A stretch of DNA of 64,000 bases from Geomonas limicola (GTDB lineage: Bacteria; Desulfobacterota; Desulfuromonadia; Geobacterales; Geobacteraceae): the NCBI RefSeq assembly GCF_014193675.1, contig NZ_BLXZ01000005.1:248001-312000 (forward strand). The letters run 5' to 3'. The position numbers were made by a program, and so were the translations under genes. The notes beneath the pieces are model-generated. The model was not told where the DNA came from. It saw only the letters and a list, made by a program, of their open reading frames with translations, and did not search any database. Below are positions 10,009 through 21,352 of this stretch, one piece after another; position 1 is the stretch's first letter; each line of letters begins with the position of its first letter.

Positions 10009-12066
10009 TCAGGCCTCTGCCGCCTCCAGCACGCGGTGCGGCAGGAAATTGGGGGTCATTAAAAGGTCGATGAAGATGGGGACCAGTTCCGGGTCGAACT
10101 GGGTACCGGCATTCTCCGAGAGCTCCTGGATGGCCACCTCGACGTCCAGCGCCTTGCGGTAGGGGCGATCCGAGGTCATGGCGTCGAAGGAGTCCGCGAT
10201 GGCGAGGATGCGCGACTCCAGCAGGAGTTCCTCGGCGGCTAGGTTGTTCGGGTAGCCCAGCCCGTCGTAGCGTTCGTGGTGCTGACCGATGCACAGCCGC
10301 ACGTCGTAGAGGAACTCGATCGGCTCGAGGATCTTCATGCCGATGGTCGGGTGCAGCTGCAGTTCGGCCACGTCGGCGCTGGTCAGCTGCTCCTCCTTGT
10401 GCAGAAGCGACAGGTCGATGCCGATCTTGCCGATGTCGTGCAGGATGGCGGCACGCTCGATCACCTTGAGGCGGTTTTGCGGCAGGTCGAGCCGGCGGGC
10501 CAGGGCGAGCGAGAGCCGGGTCACCCGCTCGGAGTGTCCCCGGGTGTAGGAGTCGCTTGCCTCGATGGCGGAGACCAGCGCCTGGATGGTATTCAGGTAG
10601 GTCTTCTGCTGCTCGTCGTAGAGCTTGGCGTTCTTGATGGCGATGGAGGCCTGCGCGGCGATGGTGCTCAGGAGCTCGAGCTCTTCGTGGTTATAGGTAC
10701 TGTTGTTCTGCTTGTTGACCACGGTGAGGGTGCCGATGATCTCGTCTTTCACCTGCAAAGGTGCGCAGATCAGGGTCTTTCTCTCGTAGCCCAGGACGCT
10801 CAACCGGTCGAACTCTGGGGCCTGCTCCATGTCGGCGATGAGCAGCGGGCGGCCGTTTCTGATCACCCAGGTGGAGACGCCCGACTCCTTCATCTGGATG
10901 CGCGCCTCCTGGAGCTGGGCGTCGTTGCCGGTGCCGATCAGGTTGGTCACCTTGAGCTCGCCCACCTCGGCGTCGTAGAGCATGATGTAGCCGATCTGGG
11001 CCTGCAGGGTCTCCATGGTGGTCTGGACCACCAGGTGGTAGAGGCTCTCCACCTCGATGGTGGAGTTGATGGCGAGCCCCAGCTTGTACAGGGTGGAGAG
11101 CTTGGCAACCGCCTTTTCCAGGTTGGTGTTCTTGTCCTCGAGCTCGCCGGCCAGGTCGGCGATCTTGTAGTTCGCCTCCTCGATCTCCTCGATGCGCTCC
11201 TCGAGGGTCACGTTCAGGGTCTCGATCTCGCGGATCTGCTCCTCGAGCCGACCGTTCATCTGGTGGGTTTCGCGGTGGTGGTTAAGTTTCTCCTGGGCCC
11301 GCGCCAGTTCACGCTCGTGGGCCACGGTCGACTGCATGAGGGCCTTCACCCGCTGCACCATCCGGTTGAAACTCTCGCCCAGGGTGCGCATCTCGTAGCT
11401 TGAGGAAAGCTCGATTTTCTGTTCGAAGTCCCCGCGCTCCACGTCCCTCATGAAGGCGATAAGCCGGTGGATCGGCTTGTCCACGTAGACGATGAGGAAG
11501 ATACCGATGGTGCAGAAGATGAGGGTTACCAAAAGCAGGCTCGAGAAGACCGCGGTGTCGCGCTCGTGGGCGATGTACTCCTGCAGGTAGTCGAGGGAGA
11601 GCCGTATCTCCAGGAATCCGAGGGTATCCTGTCCGGCAGCGTGACACTTGAAGCAGGCGGGGGCATTGGAGATCCGGGCAAAGGAGACGAACGAGCCATC
11701 CTCGCCCAGGGTCCCCTTGGTGCCGGGCGCCTGTTCGGGGCCAAAGCCGGGGACCTGTTTGCCCACCTCGTTTCGGGAGGCGGAGACCAGGATCTTGCCG
11801 TTGGCGTCCAGGATGCGCAGTGACTTCACGAATTCCCGGGTCCGGATGCGGGCGAAGACGCTGCCGATCTCCTCGGCATGGCCGGAAAGCATGGCGTTGC
11901 CGATGGAGCTCTTGATGGTCTCGATGAGCACCTGGGTGTTGCGGTTGGCGATCTCGTGCAGCATTTCCTTCTGGTGGCGGAAGTTCAGGAAGGCGACGGT
12001 GCCGATGATCAGCATCATGATCAGGGTGACCAGGGTGAGGATTTTTATTTTCAGCGAATTAAGCAT
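10009..12066 (-). CDS. Membrane HD-GYP c-di-GMP phosphodiesterase with heme-c motif, HAMP and GAF domains
   Basis: 685 aa from the ATG at 12066, which has GGAAGG upstream; the longer frame start at 12159 has none. Order: transmembrane helix about 8-28; periplasmic sensor with one c-type heme motif CFKCH at residues 138-142; second helix near 180-205; HAMP; long coiled coil; GAF domain; C-terminal HD-GYP with HDIGKIG and the HHERYDGLGYP signature intact, so hydrolysis of c-di-GMP is expected. A heme-c sensor coupled to c-di-GMP turnover suggests redox or gas sensing, as known for Geobacter heme-containing sensor domains of chemotaxis and signalling proteins. It stands alone in its transcription unit. 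The domain call is firm; the signal is inferred. Confidence 0.93.
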   Translation of the reverse strand: MLNSLKIKILTLVTLIMMLIIGTVAFLNFRHQKEMLHEIANRNTQVLIETIKSSIGNAMLSGHAEEIGSVFARIRTREFVKSLRILDANGKILVSASRNEVGKQVPGFGPEQAPGTKGTLGEDGSFVSFARISNAPACFKCHAAGQDTLGFLEIRLSLDYLQEYIAHERDTAVFSSLLLVTLIFCTIGIFLIVYVDKPIHRLIAFMRDVERGDFEQKIELSSSYEMRTLGESFNRMVQRVKALMQSTVAHERELARAQEKLNHHRETHQMNGRLEEQIREIETLNVTLEERIEEIEEANYKIADLAGELEDKNTNLEKAVAKLSTLYKLGLAINSTIEVESLYHLVVQTTMETLQAQIGYIMLYDAEVGELKVTNLIGTGNDAQLQEARIQMKESGVSTWVIRNGRPLLIADMEQAPEFDRLSVLGYERKTLICAPLQVKDEIIGTLTVVNKQNNSTYNHEELELLSTIAAQASIAIKNAKLYDEQQKTYLNTIQALVSAIEASDSYTRGHSERVTRLSLALARRLDLPQNRLKVIERAAILHDIGKIGIDLSLLHKEEQLTSADVAELQLHPTIGMKILEPIEFLYDVRLCIGQHHERYDGLGYPNNLAAEELLLESRILAIADSFDAMTSDRPYRKALDVEVAIQELSENAGTQFDPELVPIFIDLLMTPNFLPHRVLEAAEA
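11641..11655 (-). other. c-type heme attachment motif (CFKCH) in the HD-GYP sensor domain
   Basis: The five codons encode Cys-Phe-Lys-Cys-His between the two predicted transmembrane helices, so on the periplasmic side where cytochrome c maturation occurs. Confidence 0.8.
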
Positions 12067-12382
12067 AGACCTTCCGGGGCGAAGATGTACGTGATTTGGC
12101 CAGAGGCTTCTGCGCAATGGCGGAGCCTGGCGGGCGCTCGCTCCGCCATTTGACAGCAACCCAGAGAACGGTGGTGGCCGCCGTCACGCTGTGGCGTGGG
12201 TTTTATGCCGCAGCGGGCCCCGATTCGGGGGTGTGCGCAGTGGCAGTCGGCGATATTCTAATGAGAGCTGAAGCAATAGACTTGCCAATAATACACGGAT
12301 TTGCGCGAAGTTAGAATGATAAAATTATTGACTTTGCACGGTGTTCCATGGTTTATAGTTGAGGCTTTAGGGAAGGGAACTG
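12067..12382. promoter_or_regulatory. Divergent intergenic region with hairpin and possible promoter
   Basis: 316 bp between two divergent genes. A perfect 11-bp inverted repeat (AATGGCGGAGC at 12116-12126, complement at 12140-12150) would form a hairpin in the HD-GYP leader. Toward the plus-strand gene, TTGACT (12328-12333) and TATAGT (12354-12359) could be a promoter, but the 20-base spacer is long. Confidence 0.35.
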
Positions 12383-13507
12383 GTGCTCGCGGGATCGATG
12401 AACTGTTTCAGGTTGTTACTCATAGTGGTTATGTGTCTGGTCGCTGCGGTAAGTTCAGCGGCGCTGCGTCCTGAGACTATCAGGGTCGCCCTGGTTAAGG
12501 GCGCCGAGACCCTGCGCATCGACGGCACCGGGATCCTTTTGACCGACACCAAGGGGTATCCGCTCAGGCTCGAGATGCCCCTCGAAGTGAAGCGGGTCCG
12601 GGACGGCATCCTGGTCAACGGCAGGAGTCTTCCGGGGCTCATCGCCTCGGCGCCGGCGCGGGTCACCGTGAACGGCAAGGGGTACCGTGGCCTTCTCGAG
12701 GTGACCCCGGGCGAGCGCGGTCTTTTGGTGGTGAACGAACTCCCCCTGGAAGAGTACCTGGTGGGACTCATCAACTGCGAGATCTCTTCGGCATGGCCCA
12801 TGGAGGCGATCAAGGCCCAGGCGGTGATCGCCCGCACCTATGCCGTGTACCAGAAACAGGCCCGCCGGGGCGCCCCGTACCAGCTCGAATCGACCGTGAT
12901 GGACCAGGTCTACGAAGGGTGCGACCTCGAGGACAGCCGGGCGGCCCGCGGGGTCGCGGAAACCGCCGGTGAACTTTTGACCTACGACGGGAAGGTGATC
13001 CAGGCCTTCTACCACTCCAATTGCGCCGGCCACACCGAGTCCTCGGAGCGGGTCTGGGGTCTTTCGATCCCCTACCTGCGCGGCGTTCCCTGCCAATACT
13101 GCCAACAGGCCAACCCGGTGCGCTGGGAGCTCAACCTGACCCTGAAAAAGGTCGAGGGGGCTTTACGTGCGGCCGGTTTCCAGGTAGCCGGACTCAAGGA
13201 GCTGCGGGTCGGCAGCCGCAACGACAGCGGCCGGGTCCAGGACGTGGCGGTCTACGCGGCGCGGGGGCGCATCGCGGTACCGGGGGTAGCCTTCCGCAAG
13301 GCGCTTGGCTACGGCGCGGTGAAGAGCACCAATTTCGAGATCAGGAGCTTCGGTGACGACGTCGTGGTGAGCGGGGTAGGGAGCGGTCACGGAGTCGGCC
13401 TGTGTCAGTGGGGCGCCAAGCAGCGCGCCGGTGACGGCTTCAGCTATCGCGAGATCCTCTCCTACTACTACCCCGGCGTGACGCTCAGCAAAGGGGACGC
13501 TCGCTGA
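12383..13507 (+). CDS. SpoIID/LytB domain protein
   Basis: 374 aa from the GTG at 12383, which has GGAAGGG five bases upstream; an in-frame ATG lies at 12398. A signal peptide ([16 protein letters not shown]) directs export. The core [18 protein letters not shown]...[17 protein letters not shown] is the SpoIID/LytB hallmark, and the C-terminus has the [13 protein letters not shown] segment. SpoIID is a lytic transglycosylase acting on stem-less glycan strands during sporulation; in non-sporulating Gram-negative bacteria the family is assumed to act in cell-wall turnover. The gene ends two bases before queA. Confidence 0.9.
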   Translation: MLAGSMNCFRLLLIVVMCLVAAVSSAALRPETIRVALVKGAETLRIDGTGILLTDTKGYPLRLEMPLEVKRVRDGILVNGRSLPGLIASAPARVTVNGKGYRGLLEVTPGERGLLVVNELPLEEYLVGLINCEISSAWPMEAIKAQAVIARTYAVYQKQARRGAPYQLESTVMDQVYEGCDLEDSRAARGVAETAGELLTYDGKVIQAFYHSNCAGHTESSERVWGLSIPYLRGVPCQYCQQANPVRWELNLTLKKVEGALRAAGFQVAGLKELRVGSRNDSGRVQDVAVYAARGRIAVPGVAFRKALGYGAVKSTNFEIRSFGDDVVVSGVGSGHGVGLCQWGAKQRAGDGFSYREILSYYYPGVTLSKGDAR

Positions 13508-13509
13508 CC

Positions 13510-14535
13510 ATGCTGCTTTCCGATTTCGACTACGAACTTCCCCCCGAGCTCATCGCCCAGCATCCGGCGGAGCGCCGCGACGCCTCGCGGCTTTTGGCCC
13601 TGGACCGCGTGAGCGGCGCCCTGAGCGAGTTGGGGATCGCGGGCATTGCCTCCCTGATCCGCCCGGGGGACCTTTTGGTCGTCAACGATACCCGGGTCAT
13701 CCCGGCCCGGCTCTTCGGTCGCAAGGAGACCGGAGGGGCCGTGGAGATCTTCCTGGTGCGCCGGGTGCCGGGGGACGGGGAAACCTGGAGCTGCCTGGTG
13801 AAGGCCTCCAAGAGCCCCGGCGCCGGCTGCCGGATCCTGATGGAGGAGGGGGTGCTGGCGACCGTCCTGGAGCGTGGCGACGGCGAATGGCGGGTCCAGT
13901 TCACCGGCCACCAGGACTTCTGGGGCTGGCTCGACCAGGTGGGGCGCCTGCCGCTCCCCCCCTACATCAAGCGCGAACCGCAGGGCGAGGACCGCGAGCG
14001 ATACCAGACGGTGTTCGCCCGGGAGAAAGGTGCCGTGGCGGCCCCTACCGCTGGGCTGCACTTCACCCCCGGGCTTCTTGAGGAGATCCGTGCCGCCGGG
14101 GCCGGGATCGAGTCGCTCACCCTGCACGTGGGGCTTGGAACCTTCATGCCGGTCCGGGTCGAGGACCTCTCGCAGCACACCATGCACCGCGAGTGGTACC
14201 GTATCCCGGAACAGACCGCCGAGGCGATCCGGCGCACCCGGGAGCAGGGGGGGCGGGTCATCGCCCTGGGGACCACCGCTTTGAGGGCCCTGGAGCATGC
14301 CGCGGCCTCGGGAGAGCTTGCGGCGGGGGAGCGCGAGGCGGATATCTTTATCCTCCCCGGTTACCGTTTCCGGGTGGTCGATGCACTGATAACGAATTTT
14401 CATCTCCCCAAATCGACCCTGTTTATGTTAGTGTGCGCCTTTGCCGGCAAGGAACGGATGCTCGAAGCCTACCGCGAGGCGGTTCAGCGCCGCTTCCGGT
14501 TCTTCAGCTACGGCGACGCCATGTTCATCGGCTGA
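13510..14535 (+). CDS. queA: S-adenosylmethionine:tRNA ribosyltransferase-isomerase
   Basis: 341 aa. QueA transfers the ribosyl part of SAM to preQ1-modified tRNA, giving epoxyqueuosine. The start [17 protein letters not shown], the [11 protein letters not shown] segment, [11 protein letters not shown] and the C-terminal [11 protein letters not shown] are all family signatures. It sits directly upstream of tgt, the enzyme for the preceding step, as in most proteobacteria. tgt also has its own strong promoter. Confidence 0.97.
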   Translation: MLLSDFDYELPPELIAQHPAERRDASRLLALDRVSGALSELGIAGIASLIRPGDLLVVNDTRVIPARLFGRKETGGAVEIFLVRRVPGDGETWSCLVKASKSPGAGCRILMEEGVLATVLERGDGEWRVQFTGHQDFWGWLDQVGRLPLPPYIKREPQGEDRERYQTVFAREKGAVAAPTAGLHFTPGLLEEIRAAGAGIESLTLHVGLGTFMPVRVEDLSQHTMHREWYRIPEQTAEAIRRTREQGGRVIALGTTALRALEHAAASGELAAGEREADIFILPGYRFRVVDALITNFHLPKSTLFMLVCAFAGKERMLEAYREAVQRRFRFFSYGDAMFIG

Positions 14536-14629
14536 CAAGAAGGTAGCTTAACGGCCGATGGAGCCGGAGTCCTGAAACGACAGGTGAGGGCACGGCGCGG
14601 CCTGGCGCGAATCAATTATGTCTACAGCA

Positions 14630-15863
<1,234 letters not shown>

Positions 15864-15987
15864 GGACGGGGTAGGGCGGACGTCTTTGCCCGCGACAGCA
15901 CCTGAAAACGCAAACCGGCAGCTGCAAGCCGGATCGCGATAGAGCTTTACATGCAATATCAGGGAAACCACAACAGGAGGTAACACC

Positions 15988-16308
15988 ATGTTCAGTTTGG
16001 CGTTTGCAGAAGGGGCCCCCGCAGCCGGTGCTGCCGGCGGTGGCATGATGGCCCAGTTCCAGGGGATGATCCCCCTCATCTTGATGTTCGCCATCTTTTA
16101 CTTCCTGCTCATCCGCCCCCAGCAGAAAAAGGCGAAGGAGCACCGCGCCCTGCTCGAGGCCCTCAAGAAGGGGGACCAGGTCGTGACCGCCGGCGGCATG
16201 CACGGCAAGATCACCTCCATTGACGACCAGTCGGTGACCCTGGAGATCGCACCTGGTGTCAACGTCAAGTACAACAAGGGGTTCATCGCCTCGGTAAAGC
16301 AGGACTAG
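15988..16308 (+). CDS. yajC: Sec translocon accessory subunit YajC
   Basis: 106 aa with one transmembrane helix (IPLILMFAIFYFLLIRPQQK) followed by the typical charged segment and a small beta-rich domain (KGDQVVTAGGMHGKI). It associates with SecDF in the inner membrane. A good AGGAGG precedes the ATG. It is followed by secD after 33 bases. Confidence 0.96.
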   Translation: MFSLAFAEGAPAAGAAGGGMMAQFQGMIPLILMFAIFYFLLIRPQQKKAKEHRALLEALKKGDQVVTAGGMHGKITSIDDQSVTLEIAPGVNVKYNKGFIASVKQD

Positions 16309-16341
16309 TTTCGATTTTTTATCCCTGAAAAGGAGCTTCTT

Positions 16342-17943
16342 ATGAGCAAGGGTTATACCTGGCGCATCACACTGATTATACTGTTCATTGTCGCCTCGGC
16401 GGTCTACCTGACGCCGACGCTGGTTTCGTCGCTCCCCTCCTGGTGGGGCGGTGTGCTTCCCAAGGACAAGATCCACCTGGGTCTCGACCTTCAGGGGGGT
16501 ACTCATCTGGTGATGGAGGTAGAGACCCAGAAGGCCGTGGAAGGTTCGCTGGACCTGATCGCCACCGATCTTGAGGACTCGCTTACCCAGAAGAACCTGC
16601 GCTTCAAGAAGATCGGCAAGCTGGGTGGCGACAAGGTGCAGCTCACCCTGTACGATCGCTCCTCGGCCGACGAGGTGGTCAAGCTGGTCAAGAAGAAGTA
16701 CCCGGACCTCGAGACCCTCCCGCTGTTCGACGAGGGTGGCTTCGTGAACCTGCAGCTGAGGGTCAACGAGAAAGAGGCCCAGGTGCGTAAGGACCGCGCC
16801 GTCGCCCAGGCCCTGGAGACCATCCGCAACAGGATCGACCAGTTCGGCGTCTCCGAGCCGATCATCGCCCGCGAGGGGATCAACCACATCGTGGTGCAGC
16901 TCCCCGGCATCAAGGATCCCAAGCGCGCCATCGAGTTGATCGGCAAGACCGCCCGACTCGAGTTCAAGCTGGTGGACGAGAACGTGAACGCCGCCACCGC
17001 GAGCGCCGGCAACATCCCCGAGGACGACGAGCTGCTCTTCGAGAAGCGCACCGACCCGCAGACCGGCGCCGTCTCCGAGACCCCGATCGTCACCAAGAAG
17101 AAGGCGATGATCACCGGCGATCTTTTGACCGACGCCCAGGTGCGCATCGACTCCCAGTACAACCAGCCCTACGTCGCCATCGAGTTCAACTCGACCGGCG
17201 CCCGTCTCTTCGACCAGGTGACCGCCGCCAACGTCGGCAAGCGCTTCGCCATCGTCCTGGACAGCAACGTCTACTCCGCCCCGGTGATCCGGGAGAGGAT
17301 CTCGGGCGGTTCGGCCCAGATCTCCGGTTCCTTCACCGAGAAGGAGTCCTCTGACCTCGCCATCGTACTGCGTGCCGGATCGCTGCCGGCTCCGGTCAAG
17401 ATCCTGCAGAACGTCACCGTCGGTCCTTCCCTGGGTGCCGATTCCATCAAGAAGGGTCTCGTGGCCGGTCTCATCGGCGTGGTGCTGGTCGTCATCTTCA
17501 TGGCGATCTACTACAAGCTCTCCGGCATGGTGGCGAACCTCGGCATGGTGCTGAACATCGTCTACCTGATGGGTGCCCTGGCTGCCCTCGGCGCAACCCT
17601 TACCCTCCCCGGCATCGCCGCTATCGTCCTCCTGGTCGGTATGTCCGTCGACTCCAACGTGCTCATCTTCGAGAGGATCCGCGAGGAGCTGAGACTCGGC
17701 AAGACACCGCACGCCGCACTGGACGCCGGCTACGACAAGGCGTTTTTGACCATCATGGACTCGCACGTGACGGCGCTCATCACCGCGGCCGTGCTGTTCC
17801 AGTTCGGCACCGGTCCGGTCAAGGGCTTCGCCGTCTCCTTGAGCCTTGGTATCATCATCAACCTGTTCACGTCGCTGTTGGCTACGAGGGTGCTCTTCGA
17901 TGCCTTCCTTGATCGCGTCCACGTGAAGAGACTCAGCATTTAA
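16342..17943 (+). CDS. secD: Protein translocase subunit SecD
   Basis: 533 aa RND-type membrane protein that uses the proton gradient to complete Sec-dependent export. An N-terminal helix is followed by the D1 motif LGLDLQGGTHLVMEV, a large periplasmic domain, and five C-terminal helices with GMSVDSNVLIFERIREEL (the D5/RND signature) and VLFQFGTGPVKGFAV. The length is normal for the short delta-proteobacterial SecD. secF starts 15 bases downstream. Confidence 0.97.
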   Translation: MSKGYTWRITLIILFIVASAVYLTPTLVSSLPSWWGGVLPKDKIHLGLDLQGGTHLVMEVETQKAVEGSLDLIATDLEDSLTQKNLRFKKIGKLGGDKVQLTLYDRSSADEVVKLVKKKYPDLETLPLFDEGGFVNLQLRVNEKEAQVRKDRAVAQALETIRNRIDQFGVSEPIIAREGINHIVVQLPGIKDPKRAIELIGKTARLEFKLVDENVNAATASAGNIPEDDELLFEKRTDPQTGAVSETPIVTKKKAMITGDLLTDAQVRIDSQYNQPYVAIEFNSTGARLFDQVTAANVGKRFAIVLDSNVYSAPVIRERISGGSAQISGSFTEKESSDLAIVLRAGSLPAPVKILQNVTVGPSLGADSIKKGLVAGLIGVVLVVIFMAIYYKLSGMVANLGMVLNIVYLMGALAALGATLTLPGIAAIVLLVGMSVDSNVLIFERIREELRLGKTPHAALDAGYDKAFLTIMDSHVTALITAAVLFQFGTGPVKGFAVSLSLGIIINLFTSLLATRVLFDAFLDRVHVKRLSI

Positions 17944-17958
17944 GGGAGGGGGGAGACA

Positions 17959-18867
17959 ATGGAACTTCTGGGAAAAACCAACATAGATTTCATCGGGATG
18001 AGGAAGCTCTCGTTCATCATCTCCGGCATCATAGCCATCATCGGGATCATCGGCATCGTCCAGATCAGCCGCGGCGCCGCCAACCTGGGAATCGACTTCT
18101 CCGGCGGTACCTCGATGCAGCTCAAGTTCAACCAGCCAGTCACCACCCAGGCGGCGCGCGACGCGCTGGCCCGCGAGGGGATCAAGGAAGTCGACCTGCA
18201 GGAGATCAAGGACGGCAACAAGCTGTTGATCAAGATGCGCAAAAGCTCCACCGGCTCCGAGAAGGTCGCCGACCACGTCCAGGAGGCCCTGAAGAAAGAG
18301 TTCGCCTCCAACCCCTTCGTGGTGGAAAGCTCCACCGAGATCGGTCCCTCCATCGGTGAAAAGCTGAAGAGCGATACCCTGATGGCGGTTGCCCTCTCGC
18401 TCCTGGGGATCGTGCTCTACATCGCCTGGCGCTTCGACTTCAAGTTCGGCGTGGGGGCGGTGCTCGCCACCCTGCACGACGTGCTGGCGATCATCGCGGT
18501 CTTCTACGTGATGCACAAGGAGGTGAACCTCTTGCTGGTCACCGCCGTGCTCACCATTGCCGGTTACTCGCTCACCGATACCGTCGTCGTCTTCGACCGT
18601 ATCAGGGAGAACCTGCACAAGAGCCTGAAGGATCCGGTCATCCCGATCTTCAACCGTTCCATCAACGAGGTGCTTTCGCGTACCATCGTGACCTCGCTCA
18701 CCACCTTCCTCGCCTCCTGCTCGCTGTACGCCTTCGGCGGCGAGGTGATCCACGATTTCGCCTTCGCCCTCGTGGTCGGCGTGGTGGTCGGTACCTACTC
18801 CTCGATCTTCGTCGCGAGCCCCATCGTGGCTCTCTGGGAAAAAATTCCTGCTGAAGTAAAGGCATAA
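17959..18867 (+). CDS. secF: Protein translocase subunit SecF
   Basis: 302 aa partner of SecD. It has the DFSGGTSMQLKF motif after helix 1, a periplasmic domain, and the membrane motif GYSLTDTVVVFDRIRENL followed by the NRTI-like SRTIVTSLTTF. GGAGG precedes the ATG. The TPR gene follows after 13 bases. Confidence 0.97.
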   Translation: MELLGKTNIDFIGMRKLSFIISGIIAIIGIIGIVQISRGAANLGIDFSGGTSMQLKFNQPVTTQAARDALAREGIKEVDLQEIKDGNKLLIKMRKSSTGSEKVADHVQEALKKEFASNPFVVESSTEIGPSIGEKLKSDTLMAVALSLLGIVLYIAWRFDFKFGVGAVLATLHDVLAIIAVFYVMHKEVNLLLVTAVLTIAGYSLTDTVVVFDRIRENLHKSLKDPVIPIFNRSINEVLSRTIVTSLTTFLASCSLYAFGGEVIHDFAFALVVGVVVGTYSSIFVASPIVALWEKIPAEVKA

Positions 18868-18880
18868 AGGAGGCTTCAAT

Positions 18881-19438
18881 TTGAGCAAGGAGAATGTCCT
18901 CACCGTAGTGGTTGCACTGATCGTGGGTCTGCTGGGCGGATACCTGATCTTCAATATCGCCGGCAACAAAGAACTGCCCGCCAACGTCGCCGTACCGCAG
19001 GGTGCCGGTACCCCGACCGACTACCAGCGGCGCATCGCGGAGGCCGAGAAGATCGTGGCCCGCGATCCCAAGAACGCCCAGGTCTGGACCCAGCTCGGTA
19101 ACGACTACTTCGATACCGACCAGGCCCAGAAGGCGATCAACGCCTACACCAAGGTGATCGAGCTCGAGCCGCGCAACGTGAACGTGCTTACCGACCAGGG
19201 GATCATGTACCGCAAGGTCGGCTGGTACGACAAGGCGATCGCCAACTTCGAGAAGGCCCAGCAGATCGATCCCAAGCACCTGCAGAGCCTCTACAACCTG
19301 GGGGTCGTTTACTTCCAGGATCTGAAACAGCTGGATAAGGCGCGGGAGATCTGGACCAAGTATCTCCAGTTCGATTCCACCAGCCCGACCGCACAGCAGA
19401 TCAAGTCGGACCTCGCCTCCATGCCCAAGGGGAAATAG
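18881..19438 (+). CDS. Membrane-anchored TPR protein
   Basis: 185 aa from a TTG start that has AAAGGAGG seven bases upstream. An N-terminal transmembrane helix (about 5-27) anchors a periplasmic domain of three to four tetratricopeptide repeats (about 60-170; NAQVWTQLGNDYFDTDQAQKAINAYTK and repeats). TPRs mediate protein contacts. It is the last gene of the yajC-secDF operon, before a strong terminator, so a role in envelope assembly is possible; no specific function can be named. Confidence 0.85.
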   Translation: MSKENVLTVVVALIVGLLGGYLIFNIAGNKELPANVAVPQGAGTPTDYQRRIAEAEKIVARDPKNAQVWTQLGNDYFDTDQAQKAINAYTKVIELEPRNVNVLTDQGIMYRKVGWYDKAIANFEKAQQIDPKHLQSLYNLGVVYFQDLKQLDKAREIWTKYLQFDSTSPTAQQIKSDLASMPKGK

Positions 19439-19479
19439 CTGCGAGGCAGCAAGCCGTCAGGGATACACGCAGTGACCTG

Positions 19480-19510
19480 GAGAACCCGCTTTGGCGGGTT
19501 CTCTTTTTTT
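19480..19510 (+). terminator. Intrinsic terminator after the secDF operon
   Basis: A perfect 10-bp stem GAGAACCCGC / GCGGGTTCTC with a 4-base loop is followed by seven T residues. Confidence 0.92.
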
Positions 19511-19638
19511 GTGGCGCAAGCGGGCGGTGCGGAAACCACTTTTCCCTTAGGAACTTGGGCCCGAGGTGGTATTATTTGCTCCGGGCCCGGCCGTTAGGGG
19601 CCTCGTTGCCTTACTTTCCAAATGATGTCGAGGGCTTG

Positions 19639-21348
19639 ATGCAACCTGTCACCGAACGCACCTGGCGCGAGCGCCGCGCGGAACCTACTGCCCTTCAGGC
19701 GCTCTGCCAGGCGGGCATCGCGCCCCTTACCGCCCGGCTCATCGCGAACCGCGGCCTGGACGACCCCGCTGCCGCCCACAACTACCTGAACCCCACCCTT
19801 GCCAGCCTGCACGACCCGCTGCTGCTAAGCGGCATTCCGGAAAGCGTCGAGCGGCTCTTTCTTGCCCTTACGCGCGGCGAGCGGGTCTGCGTGCACGGCG
19901 ACTACGACGTGGACGGCGTCACCTCGACGGCGCTCCTCATCTCCTTTTTCCGGGCCATCGGTCTCGACTGCTGCCACTATATCCCGAAGCGGCTCACCGA
20001 AGGGTACGGGCTCTCCGAGCAGGGGGTCCAGGCCGCCCTGGAGCGCGGTGCGGCGGTCCTCATCACCGTCGACTGCGGCATCACCGCCGTGGCCGAGGCG
20101 CGCCTTTGCCGGGAGCTGGGGCTCGACCTCATCGTCACCGACCACCACTCGCCCCCCGAGGAACTCCCCGACGCCTGCGCCATCATAAACCCGCTCTTGC
20201 CCGGCTGCCGCTACCCCTTCAAGTCGCTCGCCGGGGTCGGCGTGGCCTTCCACCTGCTGATCGCCCTCAGGTCCCGGCTGCGCGCCGAGGGGCGCCTCCC
20301 CACCCCCGAGCCCGACTTGCGCGACTACCTCGACCTGGTGGCCCTCGGCACCATCGCCGACGTGGTCCCCCTCCTGGGGGTGAACCGGGTCCTGGCAAGC
20401 TATGGCCTGAAGCAGCTCAGCTCCTCGAAACGTCCCGGCATCGACGCGCTGAAGGATGTTGCCGGGGTGACCGGCGAGGTCGGCTGCGGTGCGGTCGGCT
20501 TCCGGCTGGCTCCGCGCATCAACGCGGCGGGCCGGCTGGAAGATGCCGCGCTCGGGCTCGAACTGCTGCTTACCTCCGACCCCGACCGGGCCCGCCAGAT
20601 CGCCCGCGAGCTCGACGACGCCAATGCGGAGCGCCAGGCACTGGAGCGGGCGACGCTTGAGGAAGCCCGCGCCATGCTGGAAGAGGGGGCCTGCCGGGGG
20701 CGCAAAAGTATCGTCCTCGGGTCGCAGCTCTGGCACCCCGGGGTGATCGGGATCGTCGCCTCGCGCATCGTCGAGCTCTTCCACCGCCCGGTCATCCTGT
20801 TCGCCTTCGAGGACGGCAACGGGCGCGGCTCGGGGCGCAGCATCTCGAAGTTCCACCTGCTCGACGCCATCAAGGGCTGTGCCGATCATCTCGTGCGTTT
20901 TGGCGGCCACAGTCACGCCGCCGGGCTCTCCATCCTCGAGGAAGAGCTGGAGCGCTTCGCCCTCAAGTTCGACGAGGCGGCCTCGAGCGTACTCGACGCG
21001 GATGCCCTGACCCCCTCTCTCGCCTACGATGCGGAGCTCCGTGCCGCCGATGTCAGCGAGGCGCTGGTCGAGGAGGTGGACCGGATGAAGCCCTTCGGCA
21101 TGGGAAACCCGGAGCCGCTCTTCCTGCTCAAGGGGGCCACGGTCACCTCGAGCCGGGTGCTCAAGGGGGGACACCTGAAGCTCCAGATCAGCCTGGGCGG
21201 ACGGAGCTTCGACGCCATCGGCTTCGGCCTTGCCGAAAAAGAGGTCGCCGGGGGACGGGTGGATCTCTTGTGCACGCCGGGGATCAACGTGTGGAACGGG
21301 AAGAGCTCGCTGCAGCTCACGATCAAGGACCTGCGCCTGGAGGGATAA
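19639..21348 (+). CDS. recJ: Single-stranded-DNA-specific exonuclease RecJ
   Basis: 569 aa from the ATG at 19639 (GAGGG upstream); 28 further codons are open upstream but do not look like RecJ. This 5'-3' exonuclease serves RecF-pathway recombination and mismatch repair. DHH-family motifs are present: HGDYDVDGVTSTALL, VDCGITA, VTDHHSPPEELP and, in the DHHA1 domain, RFGGHSHAAGLS. It is followed after four bases by a cation-efflux gene. Confidence 0.96.
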   Translation: MQPVTERTWRERRAEPTALQALCQAGIAPLTARLIANRGLDDPAAAHNYLNPTLASLHDPLLLSGIPESVERLFLALTRGERVCVHGDYDVDGVTSTALLISFFRAIGLDCCHYIPKRLTEGYGLSEQGVQAALERGAAVLITVDCGITAVAEARLCRELGLDLIVTDHHSPPEELPDACAIINPLLPGCRYPFKSLAGVGVAFHLLIALRSRLRAEGRLPTPEPDLRDYLDLVALGTIADVVPLLGVNRVLASYGLKQLSSSKRPGIDALKDVAGVTGEVGCGAVGFRLAPRINAAGRLEDAALGLELLLTSDPDRARQIARELDDANAERQALERATLEEARAMLEEGACRGRKSIVLGSQLWHPGVIGIVASRIVELFHRPVILFAFEDGNGRGSGRSISKFHLLDAIKGCADHLVRFGGHSHAAGLSILEEELERFALKFDEAASSVLDADALTPSLAYDAELRAADVSEALVEEVDRMKPFGMGNPEPLFLLKGATVTSSRVLKGGHLKLQISLGGRSFDAIGFGLAEKEVAGGRVDLLCTPGINVWNGKSSLQLTIKDLRLEG

Positions 21349-21352
21349 ATTC

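Noticed and set aside
10009..12159. Long start of the HD-GYP gene at 12159
   Set aside because: The extra 31 residues are Arg/Pro-rich and lack a ribosome-binding site, whereas the ATG at 12066 has GGAAGG and begins a membrane helix.
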